A DNA stretch of 9,908 nt from Candidatus Dadabacteria bacterium (GCA_030632765.1 DAOVUC010000040.1:1-9908); one strand, 5' to 3'; positions 1-7,406 are shown, counted from the stretch's first letter. The notes: generated from the letters alone by a model not told the origin. A program made the numbers and translations.

Positions 1-158
1 CGCGCGACAACACAAACCTCTGCTCCCTCTATGTTACAAAAGAGTCCTGTGCCGCCTTGTGATCCGAAGAAAGCCTGCACATCATCCTCATCCGCGGCAA
101 AAGAAAACGACGATAGTGCGAAAAGTACGATCGGAACTAATAGAATTAACTTCTTCAT
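1..158 (-). CDS. Secreted protein of unknown function, N-terminal part (runs off left edge)
   Basis: The frame opens with an ATG at 158 and stays open for 52 codons to the window edge. Upstream on the minus strand, around 162-172, is the ribosome site GGAGGGAG, well spaced from the ATG, which fixes the start. The product begins MKKLILLVPIVLFALSS, a typical Sec signal peptide with a KK n-region, a hydrophobic core and a likely cleavage after Ser-Phe-Ala-Ala, just before the acidic DEDD stretch. The visible mature part contains two cysteines (in GLFCN and EVCVV) that could form a disulfide in the periplasm. I do not recognise the family, and too little is visible to assign a role. It is transcribed divergently from purE, with 249 bases between the two starts. 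Confidence 0.75.
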   Translation of the reverse strand, partial: MKKLILLVPIVLFALSSFSFAADEDDVQAFFGSQGGTGLFCNIEGAEVCVVA

Positions 159-210
159 ATTTACTCCCTCCTTGATATACATCTTGCCATCTTTGTATGT
201 TTAATAGTTT

Positions 211-228
211 AGTACTATATATAATACT
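211..228. repeat. AT-rich near-palindrome between divergent genes
   Basis: The 18 bases AGTACTATATATAATACT form an inverted repeat with one mismatched pair. It lies between the divergent secreted-protein gene and purE, where an operator or overlapping promoter could sit. In such AT-rich DNA it may be chance; no known regulator site is recognised. Confidence 0.3.
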
Positions 229-269
229 ATATCCTCATTTTAAAATTATTTGAGGCCGGTCAGTCCAAT

Positions 270-298
270 TTGACTTTGTTTTGATTTTTCCATAACAT
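270..298 (+). promoter_or_regulatory. Putative sigma70 promoter of purE-purK
   Basis: TTGACT (270-275) matches 5 of 6 bases of the -35 consensus. After a 17-base spacer comes TAACAT (293-298), matching 4 of 6 of the -10. Transcription would start near 305, leaving a leader of about 100 bases before purE. No classic PurR box and no purine riboswitch core were recognised in the leader. Confidence 0.45.
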
Positions 299-407
299 TT
301 TGTATGCATAATTTCCCTCTTATAAAAAGTCAAGGCGCTTTATCAAAACAGTTGGATCACAAATTCCAAAGCATGGAAAACATCTTTTTAACAGGGCGGA
401 AATCAGC

Positions 408-944
408 ATGAGCACATCATCACAAAAACCCGTAGTCGGAATCATAATGGGATCGCAGTCCGATTGGAAAACCATGGAGAACGCAGCTCAAATCCTGGAC
501 GAGTTAAAGATAAAATACGAGAGCAGAATTGTGTCTGCCCACAGAACCCCGGACCGTCTATATGAATACGCCAAGACAGCCAGAGACAGAGGGCTTAAGG
601 TTATTATTGCGGGCGCGGGTGGGGCGGCTCACCTTCCGGGAATGACAGCCAGTATGACAACACTGCCTGTATTGGGTGTCCCTATTGAAAGCAGAACATT
701 AAAAGGGTTAGATAGTCTTTTATCGATAGCTCAGATGCCCGCGGGAATTCCTGTGGGAACTTTGGCAATCGGCACGGCGGGGGCTAAAAACGCAGCCCTA
801 CTCGCGGTGGCAATAATCTCAACTTCAGATGATAAAGTGGCTTTGAGACTTGAGCAGTTCAGGAAAAAACAAACAGCGGGAATTGCAGTTAAACCCAAGA
901 ACCCCAGCTCGGAGATACTTAAAAAAGTTACAAAAAAGTCCTGA
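408..944 (+). CDS. purE: PurE, N5-carboxyaminoimidazole ribonucleotide mutase (class I)
   Basis: Cytoplasmic enzyme of de novo purine synthesis. It moves the carboxyl group of N5-CAIR, made by PurK, to carbon 4, giving CAIR. The 178-residue product has the class I PurE signatures in order: GSQSDW at residues 15-20 (phosphate-binding loop), SAHRTPD at 43-49 with His45 at the position of the catalytic His45 of E. coli PurE, and [11 protein letters not shown] near 70-80 (substrate and CO2 handling). Length is that of the family plus a short Lys-rich tail. The start is preceded by a weak GGGCGGA ribosome site. purK follows 61 bases downstream on the same strand. Having PurK beside it supports the bacterial N5-CAIR route rather than the class II (animal) PurE that uses CO2 directly. 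Confidence 0.97.
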   Translation: MSTSSQKPVVGIIMGSQSDWKTMENAAQILDELKIKYESRIVSAHRTPDRLYEYAKTARDRGLKVIIAGAGGAAHLPGMTASMTTLPVLGVPIESRTLKGLDSLLSIAQMPAGIPVGTLAIGTAGAKNAALLAVAIISTSDDKVALRLEQFRKKQTAGIAVKPKNPSSEILKKVTKKS

Positions 945-1005
945 GTTGAGCTCTATTAACATCGAACATTTATTAATTTTAGAGCATTAAATTAGGTAGC
1001 ACGGT

Positions 1006-2088
1006 ATGAAATCACACTCAATTACATTAGGAATACTAGGGAGCGGACAATTGGGGCGAATGAGCGCTCTTGCAGCGGCGGAGCTTGGGATCAGGGTTCA
1101 TGTATATGGCCCAGACAAAGACAGCCCCGCAGAACACGTAGCGGCAAAATCCTACATCGGCTCCTACACTGATAAAAGAAAACTGAAAGCTTTTGCCAAC
1201 AGTGTCGATGTGGTTTCATACGAGTTTGAAAACATTCCTGTCGAAACAATTCGTTACATTCAGAAAATTAAGCCTGTATATCCCGATGACAGGCTCTTAG
1301 AAATTTCCCAGAACAGAATCTCCGAGAAGAAATACTTAAACGATATAGGAATTCCAACAACCAGGTGGGCTGCAATTTACAGTCCGTCTGATATAGATAA
1401 AGCAGTGAGTGATCTGGGCGCTAAAAATTATATTCTGAAAACAACCCGCTTTGGTTACGACGGCAAAGGACAGACTGTACACAGAGCTTCCGACAACGCT
1501 AAAAAAAGTTTTGGAAAACTGCACTCTAACGAGCTTATTCTCGAAGAGATGGTCGATTTTAAATGTGAAATTTCAGTAATTATCGCGCGTGATAAAAACG
1601 GCAAATCCGCAATTTACGGCCCTATGCTAAACGTGCACAGGAACCATATTCTTCATACCAGCACAGTGCCTGCAAAACTTGATGCCAAAGTAGGGACTAA
1701 GGCAAAAAGGAGTGCCCGAAAACTAGCCGATGCTGTAGGTCTTATCGGCGTGCTCGGGCTTGAGATGTTTGTAACCAGAGACGGGCGTATACTGGCAAAC
1801 GAGATTGCCCCCCGCACACACAATTCAGGTCACTGGACAATAGACGCCTGCTCTGTGTCTCAGTTTGAACAGCATGTGCGCACAGTGTGTGGGCTTCCGG
1901 TGGGCAACCCTACCCCGCATTCGGCCGCGGTAATGACTAATCTAATTGGGAATGATGTTAAGAATATGAAAAAGTACTACGAAATGAAAGGCGCATGCAT
2001 ACATCTATATGGAAAATTACTAACCCGTAACGGCCGAAAGATGGGACACGTCACTGTCCTAAAACCCCTCAGAGCAGGCCTAAAATAG
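1006..2088 (+). CDS. purK: PurK, N5-carboxyaminoimidazole ribonucleotide synthase
   Basis: ATP-grasp ligase that carboxylates AIR with bicarbonate and ATP to give N5-CAIR, the substrate of PurE. The 360-residue product is full length. The N-terminal preATP-grasp domain opens with GILGSGQLGRM (residues 9-19) and contains YEFENIP (72-78). NRISEKKYL (103-111) leads into the ATP-grasp domain, which has RFGYDGKGQ (148-156, the flexible glycine loop over ATP), the adenine-binding LEEMV region (179-183), and EIAPRTHNSGHW (266-277, Mg-ATP and AIR binding). The C-terminal domain follows a typical SQFEQHVR segment. The ribosome site is weak (AGGTA upstream of the ATG), fitting translation in one transcript with purE. 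The gene converges on the broken surface-protein gene, and I see no clear terminator in the 106 bases between. Confidence 0.97.
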   Translation: MKSHSITLGILGSGQLGRMSALAAAELGIRVHVYGPDKDSPAEHVAAKSYIGSYTDKRKLKAFANSVDVVSYEFENIPVETIRYIQKIKPVYPDDRLLEISQNRISEKKYLNDIGIPTTRWAAIYSPSDIDKAVSDLGAKNYILKTTRFGYDGKGQTVHRASDNAKKSFGKLHSNELILEEMVDFKCEISVIIARDKNGKSAIYGPMLNVHRNHILHTSTVPAKLDAKVGTKAKRSARKLADAVGLIGVLGLEMFVTRDGRILANEIAPRTHNSGHWTIDACSVSQFEQHVRTVCGLPVGNPTPHSAAVMTNLIGNDVKNMKKYYEMKGACIHLYGKLLTRNGRKMGHVTVLKPLRAGLK

Positions 2089-2143
2089 CCCCAAGTAACG
2101 GCGGTATAATCTGTATGAGCCATAAATACACTTTACAACAATC

Positions 2144-2178
2144 CTAGAAACTACTTTAACTATCTACTGCAAACAACT
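2144..2178. repeat. Copy 1 of a short dispersed repeat
   Basis: These 35 bases align without gaps to 6070-6104, with 28 of 35 identical. Shared cores are CTAGAA, TACTTTAACTAT and TGCAA. Both copies sit 17-19 bases beyond the stop codon of a minus-strand gene and in the same orientation. No hairpin with a T-run is evident, so it is not an ordinary intrinsic terminator. Confidence 0.4.
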
Positions 2179-2194
2179 ATAACAACAATAGATA

Positions 2195-3287
2195 CTAACC
2201 ATGCATACTTAAACCACGTCTCCTCATGAAAAGTAAGGCTCCGGCAAATAGCAACATGGCAGTTGCGATAAGCCCCCACTGTGAAAGTGTAGGCACTTGA
2301 GCCGGAATGCGTTCCCGCACTGCAAGACCGTCTAGGAGATAGTCACCGGACCCAACCGCCGTTTTGATTACAGCCGTCCCGGCATCCAGGTCTATAAATA
2401 CTAATCCCCTAGCAGGCACAAAATCACCAGCTGTCGTAACATCAGCTTTTTCTATAATTGGCATCTGTAATAGTGCTACGGCTTCAAAGCTTGTTATTGC
2501 GCCTTTTGTAGTTGCGCTTTCGTTAGAAGAATCCAAACCGGCTAGAATGGCTCCAGCCAGTGGTTCTAACATTATGCTGTCAGCTGCTAATAATAGACAT
2601 GGTCCTTCCTCAACAAGAGCCATAAGCCCGCCGGTGTTATCAAATACCTGAAGTTCAGTTACAAACTCAGGTTGCGCAGTTTCCGCATCCAGCTCATATA
2701 CCTGGTTGGCTCCATCTACCCATGTAACGAGCTTTACTGCGTCGTCTCCCCAGGCAAAAAGCGCATTACCTATCCCTGCCCGGGTGCCCTATAAGCATAG
2801 AATCTCCGGTCATATCGTCAATCGCATGCACATTGTGGGAAGTCTCAAGCTCTTCATACACATGTATGGCGTATCCACCAATGTTAGTGATATCGGATAA
2901 TTGTTCGGTAATTCCTGTCGGGCCTACTTCCGTTCCCATGCCTGTCAATGTGTCCAGTCGAACTAAAACAGGCTCAAACGGTTCTTCCATTCTTTGACAA
3001 GTGACGAAAAGCTCGCCGGCGGGATTAAAATCCAGTGCACTGCAATTCCCGTGGCCCGTGTCTCCGATTTTACTTACTTCCCCGGTTATGGGGTCGAGTG
3101 TGGCTAGATATGAAATTGTGGGTAGACCCGCTATCTCACCTTTAAGAATAACTTGAACCTCGGTTACTAAAGTGAAATACTGAAATCGGGCAATACCTTC
3201 TAGCTCAGCATCTCCTGCAAAACCAGGGGGGGGGGGAAAACAAAGGAATACAGCCAAAGCAAATAATATACTTTTGAAATTCTTCAT
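2195..3287 (-). pseudogene. IPTL-CTERM surface protein, broken by one frameshift
   Basis: Two collinear minus-strand frames form one protein. The first runs from an ATG at 3287, with the strong ribosome site AAGGAGG, to a stop at 2766. The second carries the rest in the +1 frame to a stop at 2195. The span is 364 codons plus one base, and dropping one base near the CCCGGG at 2779-2784 restores a single frame that reads on smoothly through NALFAWGDD and KLVTWVDG. The N-terminus is a signal peptide (MKNFKSILFALAVFLCF) followed by four prolines. The body has blades such as LATLDPITGEVSKIGD and ALDFNPAGELFVT, resembling beta-propeller surface proteins. The C-terminus has VPTLSQWG (about 2273-2296), a transmembrane helix and MRRRG: the IPTL-CTERM signal recognised by exosortase XrtH. 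It is either a recent pseudogene, a programmed or phase-variable gene, or a sequencing error. The function of the body is unknown. Confidence 0.8.
3226..3236. repeat. 11-base G/C homopolymer inside a signal-peptide coding region
   Basis: Eleven consecutive G on the plus strand (C on the coding strand) encode the four prolines after the hydrophobic core of the IPTL-CTERM protein's signal peptide. At 11 bases the frame continues correctly into the mature part; gain or loss of one base would stop expression. This is the usual layout of a slipped-strand phase-variation tract. Poly-G runs are also error-prone in sequencing. Confidence 0.85.
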
Positions 3288-3336
3288 CTACTGCCTCCTT
3301 TAATAAAAAGAGTCAGCCTGGAAAAACTTGAGGTGA

Positions 3337-3354
3337 AAGTCTACCGCCAGACTT
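3337..3354. other. Inverted repeat upstream of the IPTL-CTERM gene
   Basis: AAGTCT and AGACTT flank a six-base spacer, ACCGCC, about 50 bases before the start of the surface-protein gene and 74 bases after the end of the ModA-like gene. It could be an operator or a hairpin in the leader. On the minus strand it is not followed directly by a T-run, so a terminator for the ModA gene is unlikely. Confidence 0.3.
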
Positions 3355-3427
3355 CTATGTATAAGTATATTAGTAATCGCACTTTTTGTACAGAAAGCAG
3401 CTTGTTTATATGGGGAGTAAATCTAAT

Positions 3428-4240
3428 TTAGTTTGAAGTGCTTACGGCCGCAGCATCTATAACACTGTATCCCGACTGGCGGATAATAGATTTAGCCGAG
3501 TCAGTTCTCAAATAGCCCATCCAGATCTTAGAGTGTTCTTGAACCTGGTCTTTTTTCAGTAGCACCGCAGCTTGCATGATCGGCTCATGCAGTGGAGCAG
3601 GTACTACCCATGCCCACCTCTTATCACGATCAGAAAGCTCGGCATACGCTATAAACCCAGCGTCCACTTTCTTCGTCTCTACAAAACCAAGCGCCTCGCT
3701 TTGATCCTCAGTGTAGACGAGCTTACTACTTATCCCGGGATAAACCTCAAGGGCTTCCATGGTCTCTATTGCTGCCTTTCCGTAACGGTTTTCCTCAGGG
3801 TCGGCGATTGCGATTTTGTTGAACTGGCTTGACTTGAGATATTTCACCCCAGTCCAATTAACTTTCCAGAACTTACTGTAAAGAGCTACAGTTCCCAGGG
3901 CGTATATAGAGTAGCTCTCGTCTAGCGCAAGCCCGTCGTCGATTAACCCCTCTGGATGTTTGGTATCTGAAGACATGAATACGTCAAAGTCCCCGCCCTC
4001 GCGAATCATATTCGCAAGCTCTTGGTCAGTGCCTCTTGTAAAATCTATTGCTATTCCGGTATTAGCTGTAAATTCATTTGCCAGCAGCTCTGCTGTAGGC
4101 ATAAAGCTGGAACTGACCGCAATCTTCACAGGTTCAATCTGTGTATCCACTACTGGCGCACTTTTCTTTGTACATCCCAACACCAAGCCAGCGCATAATA
4201 TAATAGTTAGGAATAAAACTTTATTAATGTTTTTAGGCAT
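3428..4240 (-). CDS. modA: ModA-like molybdate (oxyanion) ABC transporter substrate-binding lipoprotein
   Basis: Periplasmic binding protein that would capture molybdate or tungstate and hand it to a ModBC-type permease. I chose the ATG at 4240 over an in-frame ATG at 4303. The 4240 start has GAGGAG about 10 bases upstream and gives a clean lipoprotein signal: MPKNINK, a hydrophobic stretch, then LVLGC with Cys23 as the lipidation site. The mature part follows the ModA order: VKIAVSSSFMPTAELLANEF (first ligand loop), DFTRGTDQELANMI (second ligand loop, with Gly-Thr-Asp where many ModA proteins have Ser-Ser/Thr-Gly), GGDFDVFMSSDTKHPEGL, NKIAIADPEENRYGKAA, and LGFVETKKVDAGFIAYAEL. The product has 270 residues, a normal length. 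No modB or modC is visible on either side, so the transporter must be elsewhere, or the protein serves another anion or role. Molybdate specificity is inferred from family resemblance only. Confidence 0.85.
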   Translation of the reverse strand: MPKNINKVLFLTIILCAGLVLGCTKKSAPVVDTQIEPVKIAVSSSFMPTAELLANEFTANTGIAIDFTRGTDQELANMIREGGDFDVFMSSDTKHPEGLIDDGLALDESYSIYALGTVALYSKFWKVNWTGVKYLKSSQFNKIAIADPEENRYGKAAIETMEALEVYPGISSKLVYTEDQSEALGFVETKKVDAGFIAYAELSDRDKRWAWVVPAPLHEPIMQAAVLLKKDQVQEHSKIWMGYLRTDSAKSIIRQSGYSVIDAAAVSTSN

Positions 4241-4327
4241 TTTGATATTTCTCCTCGGCAAAGATAATTTACACAGAGCAATTAAATAGGACAAATTCGA
4301 CAATATAACTATATATACCAGCTGCGG

Positions 4328-5011
4328 CTATTCACTTTGCCAGTACTTAAAAGTATCCACATCCATTATGGTAAGCTTGCCTTCCCACCCTGCCCCCTGG
4401 TCGAGGTTCCAGAGGTTGGCAATCTTTACGGGCTTACAGTCAGGCCAGTCAAGCTCTGTGTGAGTGTGACCGATAAAGACGGTTTTGTAGGGGAATTTCT
4501 TGCCGGCCTTATCGAGCTTGGGCGCATCAACACGCCATGTGTCACGCCCGGTGTAGTAAGTCTTTTCTTCTGGCTGCTTGTCGACCGGATATTTCCAGTT
4601 GAGTCCCGCGTGAACATAAAGCCTGTTTTTATCGTCGATATAATATAGTATGGCTCGCTCAACAAATTCAGCGTGGCGCTTTATAAGCTTCTTCCTCAAT
4701 TTTCCATTTTTGTAATAAGCCTTCCTGGTAATATTGCCCCCTTTACCAAGCCAGCGCGACTCACCCGAAGGATCCCCGTCCCACTGCCCCCTGAACCAGC
4801 GCCTCACAAATTCGTCGTGGTTCCCCAACACCCAGACAAAATGTCTTATATCAATTAATAGCTCAATACAGTCCGGAGAACTGGAATGCCCATCATAAAC
4901 ATCCCCTAGAGATATGAGACGGTCCTTTTTCATATCAAACTTTGAGCGCTCTAGAGCCTGAACCAACGCGTTATAGTTTCCGTGAATGTCACCAATGCAA
5001 AGTGTTCTCAT
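4328..5011 (-). CDS. Calcineurin-like metallophosphoesterase, PPP-type
   Basis: Dinuclear-metal phosphatase of the PPP superfamily (serine/threonine phosphatase, ApaH and PrpE relatives), probably cytoplasmic because there is no signal peptide. Metal-binding motifs appear in order in the 227-residue product: GDIHGN (7-12), GDVYDG (35-40), GNHDE (62-66), HAG (133-135) and GHTH (180-183). The second motif lacks the arginine of the canonical GDxVDRG, as in a subgroup of small bacterial and phage phosphoesterases. The substrate could be a phosphoprotein, a dinucleotide polyphosphate or another phosphoester and cannot be read from sequence. The ATG at 5011 gives the whole first motif, so the start is firm, but it lacks a Shine-Dalgarno: upstream is only an A-run. 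It lies 87 bases before the ModA-like gene on the same strand; I see no functional link. Confidence 0.88.
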   Translation of the reverse strand: MRTLCIGDIHGNYNALVQALERSKFDMKKDRLISLGDVYDGHSSSPDCIELLIDIRHFVWVLGNHDEFVRRWFRGQWDGDPSGESRWLGKGGNITRKAYYKNGKLRKKLIKRHAEFVERAILYYIDDKNRLYVHAGLNWKYPVDKQPEEKTYYTGRDTWRVDAPKLDKAGKKFPYKTVFIGHTHTELDWPDCKPVKIANLWNLDQGAGWEGKLTIMDVDTFKYWQSE

Positions 5012-5126
5012 ATTTTTTTTAGCAAAACGTTACAGTATCTTGGAACCTTGGAATGTATTATTATAACCAAATCTTTGAATTCATTTAATTGTGAGTATGA
5101 TAAATATTAATAATAGTTTGTAATAA

Positions 5127-5156
5127 TTGGACTGTGATCATATAATTATATATAAG
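5127..5156 (+). promoter_or_regulatory. Possible promoter of the small secreted protein
   Basis: TTGGAC (5127-5132), an 18-base spacer and TATAAG (5151-5156) lie 30 bases before the chosen start at 5187. The surroundings are very AT-rich, and TATAAT at 5141-5146 is an equally possible -10, so the exact choice is uncertain. Confidence 0.3.
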
Positions 5157-5186
5157 CATAATCACTATAGAACGGAGATAACGGGA

Positions 5187-5528
5187 ATGAAATACGTTTT
5201 ATTTGTAACTGTATTCACAATAATGGCAGTTTCACTTTTTGTGCCTCAGTCCTCATGGTCGCAGGTACATGGGATAGACGGCACGTGGTATTTTGGCGAG
5301 AAACCGCTTACTGTTGAAATCTACGATAGTGGTTGGCGGTTTAGCGTAACGAACGAGACCGGCCAAAGAGCAGATGGCAAGGCGTTGAACGCAGATGTTA
5401 TATATTTACCCTCTGAAAATATCACCGGTCATATTGAAGTCGAAGCCACCATAATCGAATGGTCAGACGGCACATTTTGGTCCAGGGAATCCTTCACCGG
5501 ACCAGAACCCCCAAACCTGCCTGAATAA
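5187..5528 (+). CDS. Small secreted protein of unknown function
   Basis: The frame is open from 5127, but the ATG at 5187 has GGAG at 5174-5177 (nine-base spacing) and begins a proper signal peptide: MKYVLFVTVFTIMAVSLFV, with likely cleavage after Ser-Ser-Trp-Ser before QVHG. It is therefore called as 113 residues, with about 88 in the mature form. The mature chain alternates short beta-like stretches with Gly and Trp: GIDGTWYFGEKPLTVEIY, WRFSVTNETGQRADGKAL, GHIEVEATIIEWSDGTFWSR. This suggests a small periplasmic or outer-surface beta-barrel or beta-sandwich. The mature part has no cysteine or obvious catalytic motif. I do not recognise the family. The next gene is 165 bases downstream with its own strong ribosome site. 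Confidence 0.8.
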   Translation: MKYVLFVTVFTIMAVSLFVPQSSWSQVHGIDGTWYFGEKPLTVEIYDSGWRFSVTNETGQRADGKALNADVIYLPSENITGHIEVEATIIEWSDGTFWSRESFTGPEPPNLPE

Positions 5529-5693
5529 CAATCACTTTCTATCCGATGCCAATTCATATAGATTTGTCAGCTAGCATATGTAGATAGTAAAGAACATAGC
5601 CAAAAACTTTAACAAACAGAATAGAAGATGTCAGGTAACGGGTAAAGATGCAGGGAATAAACAAAGTTAGTCCATTAAAAGGAGGTAGTCCCT

Positions 5694-5981
5694 ATGCCAG
5701 TATATTTTATTGCACAGGTAAATGTTCATGATCCCGAGGGATATGAAAAATACAGATCAGGTTTCATGCCGATCCTACAACAGTACGGCGGTGAGGTAAC
5801 AGCAATAGACCGTGAGGTAAAGATAATAGAGGGAGAATGGCCTCATCAGGGCACAGTTATTCTCAAATTCCCCGATGAAGATCAGGCAATGAAATGGTAC
5901 AACTCACCCGAGTATCAGGGTATTGTTCAGGACAGGCATCGCTCTACACATGCTAACCTGATTCTTATGAAAGGAATGTAA
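5694..5981 (+). CDS. DUF1330 family protein (dimeric alpha/beta barrel)
   Basis: The 95-residue product has the length and pattern of DUF1330. It opens PVYFIAQVNVHDPEGYEKY (first strand and helix) and continues with GGEVTAIDREVKIIEGEW (central strands and conserved glutamate), a strand in GTVILKFPDEDQAMKWYNS, then EYQGIVQDRHRSTHANLILM. The fold is the ferredoxin-like dimeric barrel shared with EthD and antibiotic monooxygenases; the biochemical role of DUF1330 proteins is not established. The start is certain: AAAAGGAGG at 5677-5685 is a near-perfect ribosome site, suggesting strong translation. It stands alone, converging on the MFS transporter gene. Confidence 0.92.
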   Translation: MPVYFIAQVNVHDPEGYEKYRSGFMPILQQYGGEVTAIDREVKIIEGEWPHQGTVILKFPDEDQAMKWYNSPEYQGIVQDRHRSTHANLILMKGM

Positions 5982-6069
5982 CACTATCTTCAGTTTTAAA
6001 TCATGCTAATTCATTCTGATTTTCAATAACATCCGACCATTATAAGACTAATTCTTGATATTTGCCTAT

Positions 6070-6104
6070 CTAGAATTTACTTTAACTATTCATTGCAACA
6101 AACT
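6070..6104. repeat. Copy 2 of a short dispersed repeat
   Basis: This copy matches 2144-2178 at 28 of 35 positions without gaps. It lies 19 bases past the stop codon of the MFS transporter gene, the same placement as copy 1 past the surface-protein gene. The role is unknown. Confidence 0.4.
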
Positions 6105-6122
6105 GTTTATAAATAATACATG

Positions 6123-7406
6123 CTATTTATAAACTGCGCTATCTCCGTATTTAGAGTTCAGTTTGAATGCTGCTATTAAGCTCACCACTCCCAGGGAGGT
6201 TATAAAATATGCGGGAGAGGTGATATCAGCGGTCTCAGATATGAGCCAGGTGCAAATAAGGGGCGCGGTTCCGCCAAAAAGCGACTGAGCAACATTATAT
6301 CCAAGTGCGATCCCGCTAAACCTCATGCGTATAGGGAACATTTCAACCATCGTTGCGGCAAGAGGGCCTGAGCTTAAACTCAGGAAAAAGGCAAACACAA
6401 GCTGGGTAATAATCGCATGGCTAAACACTCCCTGATCTGTCCATAAAAAAAGAGGATATGTAAATATCACAAATCCCAGGAGCCCGGTCATCATAAGTCT
6501 CTTTCTTCCCAGACGGTCTGACAGCCAGCCGAACAGTGGCAGGAGCAGCATGAAGACTATCATCGATATAGTGTTTGCGGTAAAGGCATGATCAATCGAG
6601 GGTTTTATTATTTTGGTAAGATACGTAGGCCACCAGACAAATATAGTATAAAATCCCCCCGCGTTTACCACGATCAACGCTACCAGATGAATGATACGAA
6701 GCGGCATCTTTTTAATTACCTCCGCAACAGGGTTTTTATCCATGGAGCCTTTTGCTTTTTCTCTTTCAAAATCAGGGCTTTCAGCAAGTCCCTTGCGCAT
6801 CCACAACCCAAAAACGCCAACTAAGAATCCGAACAGAAACGGTATGCGCCATCCCCATGTTTGAAGAAATTCCGCGTCTAAAAACAAGTGGGCCAATGTA
6901 GCCACTAACGAACCAAGCAGGACTCCCCCGACCGCACCGAAAAAGGCGAAACTCCCAAGAAAACCGCGTCTACCGGGAGGGGCAACTTCAGTTAAATATG
7001 AGATTGAGCCAATCAGCTCTCCCCCCACAGAGAACCCCTGCACCAGTCGTAAGATAAGGAGCATTATCGGGGCCACGATTCCAACCTGAGCATGGGTCGG
7101 CAATAGTCCAAGCAATGTAGTCGGTATGACCATTAACATCACTGACATTCCAAGCGCTCTTTTCCGCCCTAGCTTATCCCCAATATAACCAAACACTACG
7201 CCGCCCAGGGGTCTCATCAAGTAGCCTGCGGCAAATACTCCAAACGCGTTTATAAGACCCGCGACAGGGTCATCCTCCGGGAAAAACTGCGATGCTATTA
7301 TAGGCGCAAAATATCCAAACACTGCAAAGTCGTACCATTCAAGCACGTTCCCTATTACCCCGGCCACGGTCCTTTTAAAATGATGTTCATGAATAGATTT
7401 ACTCAT
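6123..7406 (-). CDS. MFS transporter, metabolite:H+ symporter (MHS) family
   Basis: Inner-membrane secondary transporter of 427 residues, with hydrophobicity fitting 12 helices. It has the hallmarks of the MHS branch (relatives ProP, KgtP, ShiA and citrate or dicarboxylate symporters): GNVLEWYDFAVFGYFAP (19-35) in the first helix, and the MFS loop motif GYIGDKLGRKR (73-83). LRLVQGFSVGGELIGS follows in the fourth helix, with LTEVAPPGRRG after it. The loop motif is repeated as GWLSDRLGRKR in the second half. Substrates in this family include organic acids and compatible solutes taken up with protons; the actual one cannot be told. The ATG at 7406 follows GCGGGGA. The gene is 146 bases downstream of the hydrolase remnant on the same strand, too far to assume an operon. 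Confidence 0.92.
   Translation of the reverse strand: MSKSIHEHHFKRTVAGVIGNVLEWYDFAVFGYFAPIIASQFFPEDDPVAGLINAFGVFAAGYLMRPLGGVVFGYIGDKLGRKRALGMSVMLMVIPTTLLGLLPTHAQVGIVAPIMLLILRLVQGFSVGGELIGSISYLTEVAPPGRRGFLGSFAFFGAVGGVLLGSLVATLAHLFLDAEFLQTWGWRIPFLFGFLVGVFGLWMRKGLAESPDFEREKAKGSMDKNPVAEVIKKMPLRIIHLVALIVVNAGGFYTIFVWWPTYLTKIIKPSIDHAFTANTISMIVFMLLLPLFGWLSDRLGRKRLMMTGLLGFVIFTYPLFLWTDQGVFSHAIITQLVFAFFLSLSSGPLAATMVEMFPIRMRFSGIALGYNVAQSLFGGTAPLICTWLISETADITSPAYFITSLGVVSLIAAFKLNSKYGDSAVYK

Noticed and set aside
299..407. Purine riboswitch or PurR operator in the purE leader
   Set aside because: No conserved three-way-junction core or ACGCAAACGTTTGCGT-like palindrome could be found.
2364..2651. Open plus-strand frame of 95 codons
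   Set aside because: It lies entirely antisense to the IPTL-CTERM gene, whose minus-strand frame carries the recognisable sorting tail; there is no ribosome site and the composition is that of a shadow frame.
3960..4289. Open plus-strand frame of 109 codons
   Set aside because: It is antisense to the ModA-like gene, which has family motifs, a lipobox and a ribosome site; the plus frame has none.
5605..5630. Third copy of the dispersed repeat (AAAACTTTAACAAACAG)
   Set aside because: Only the CTTTAAC core is shared; flanking bases do not align to the other two copies.
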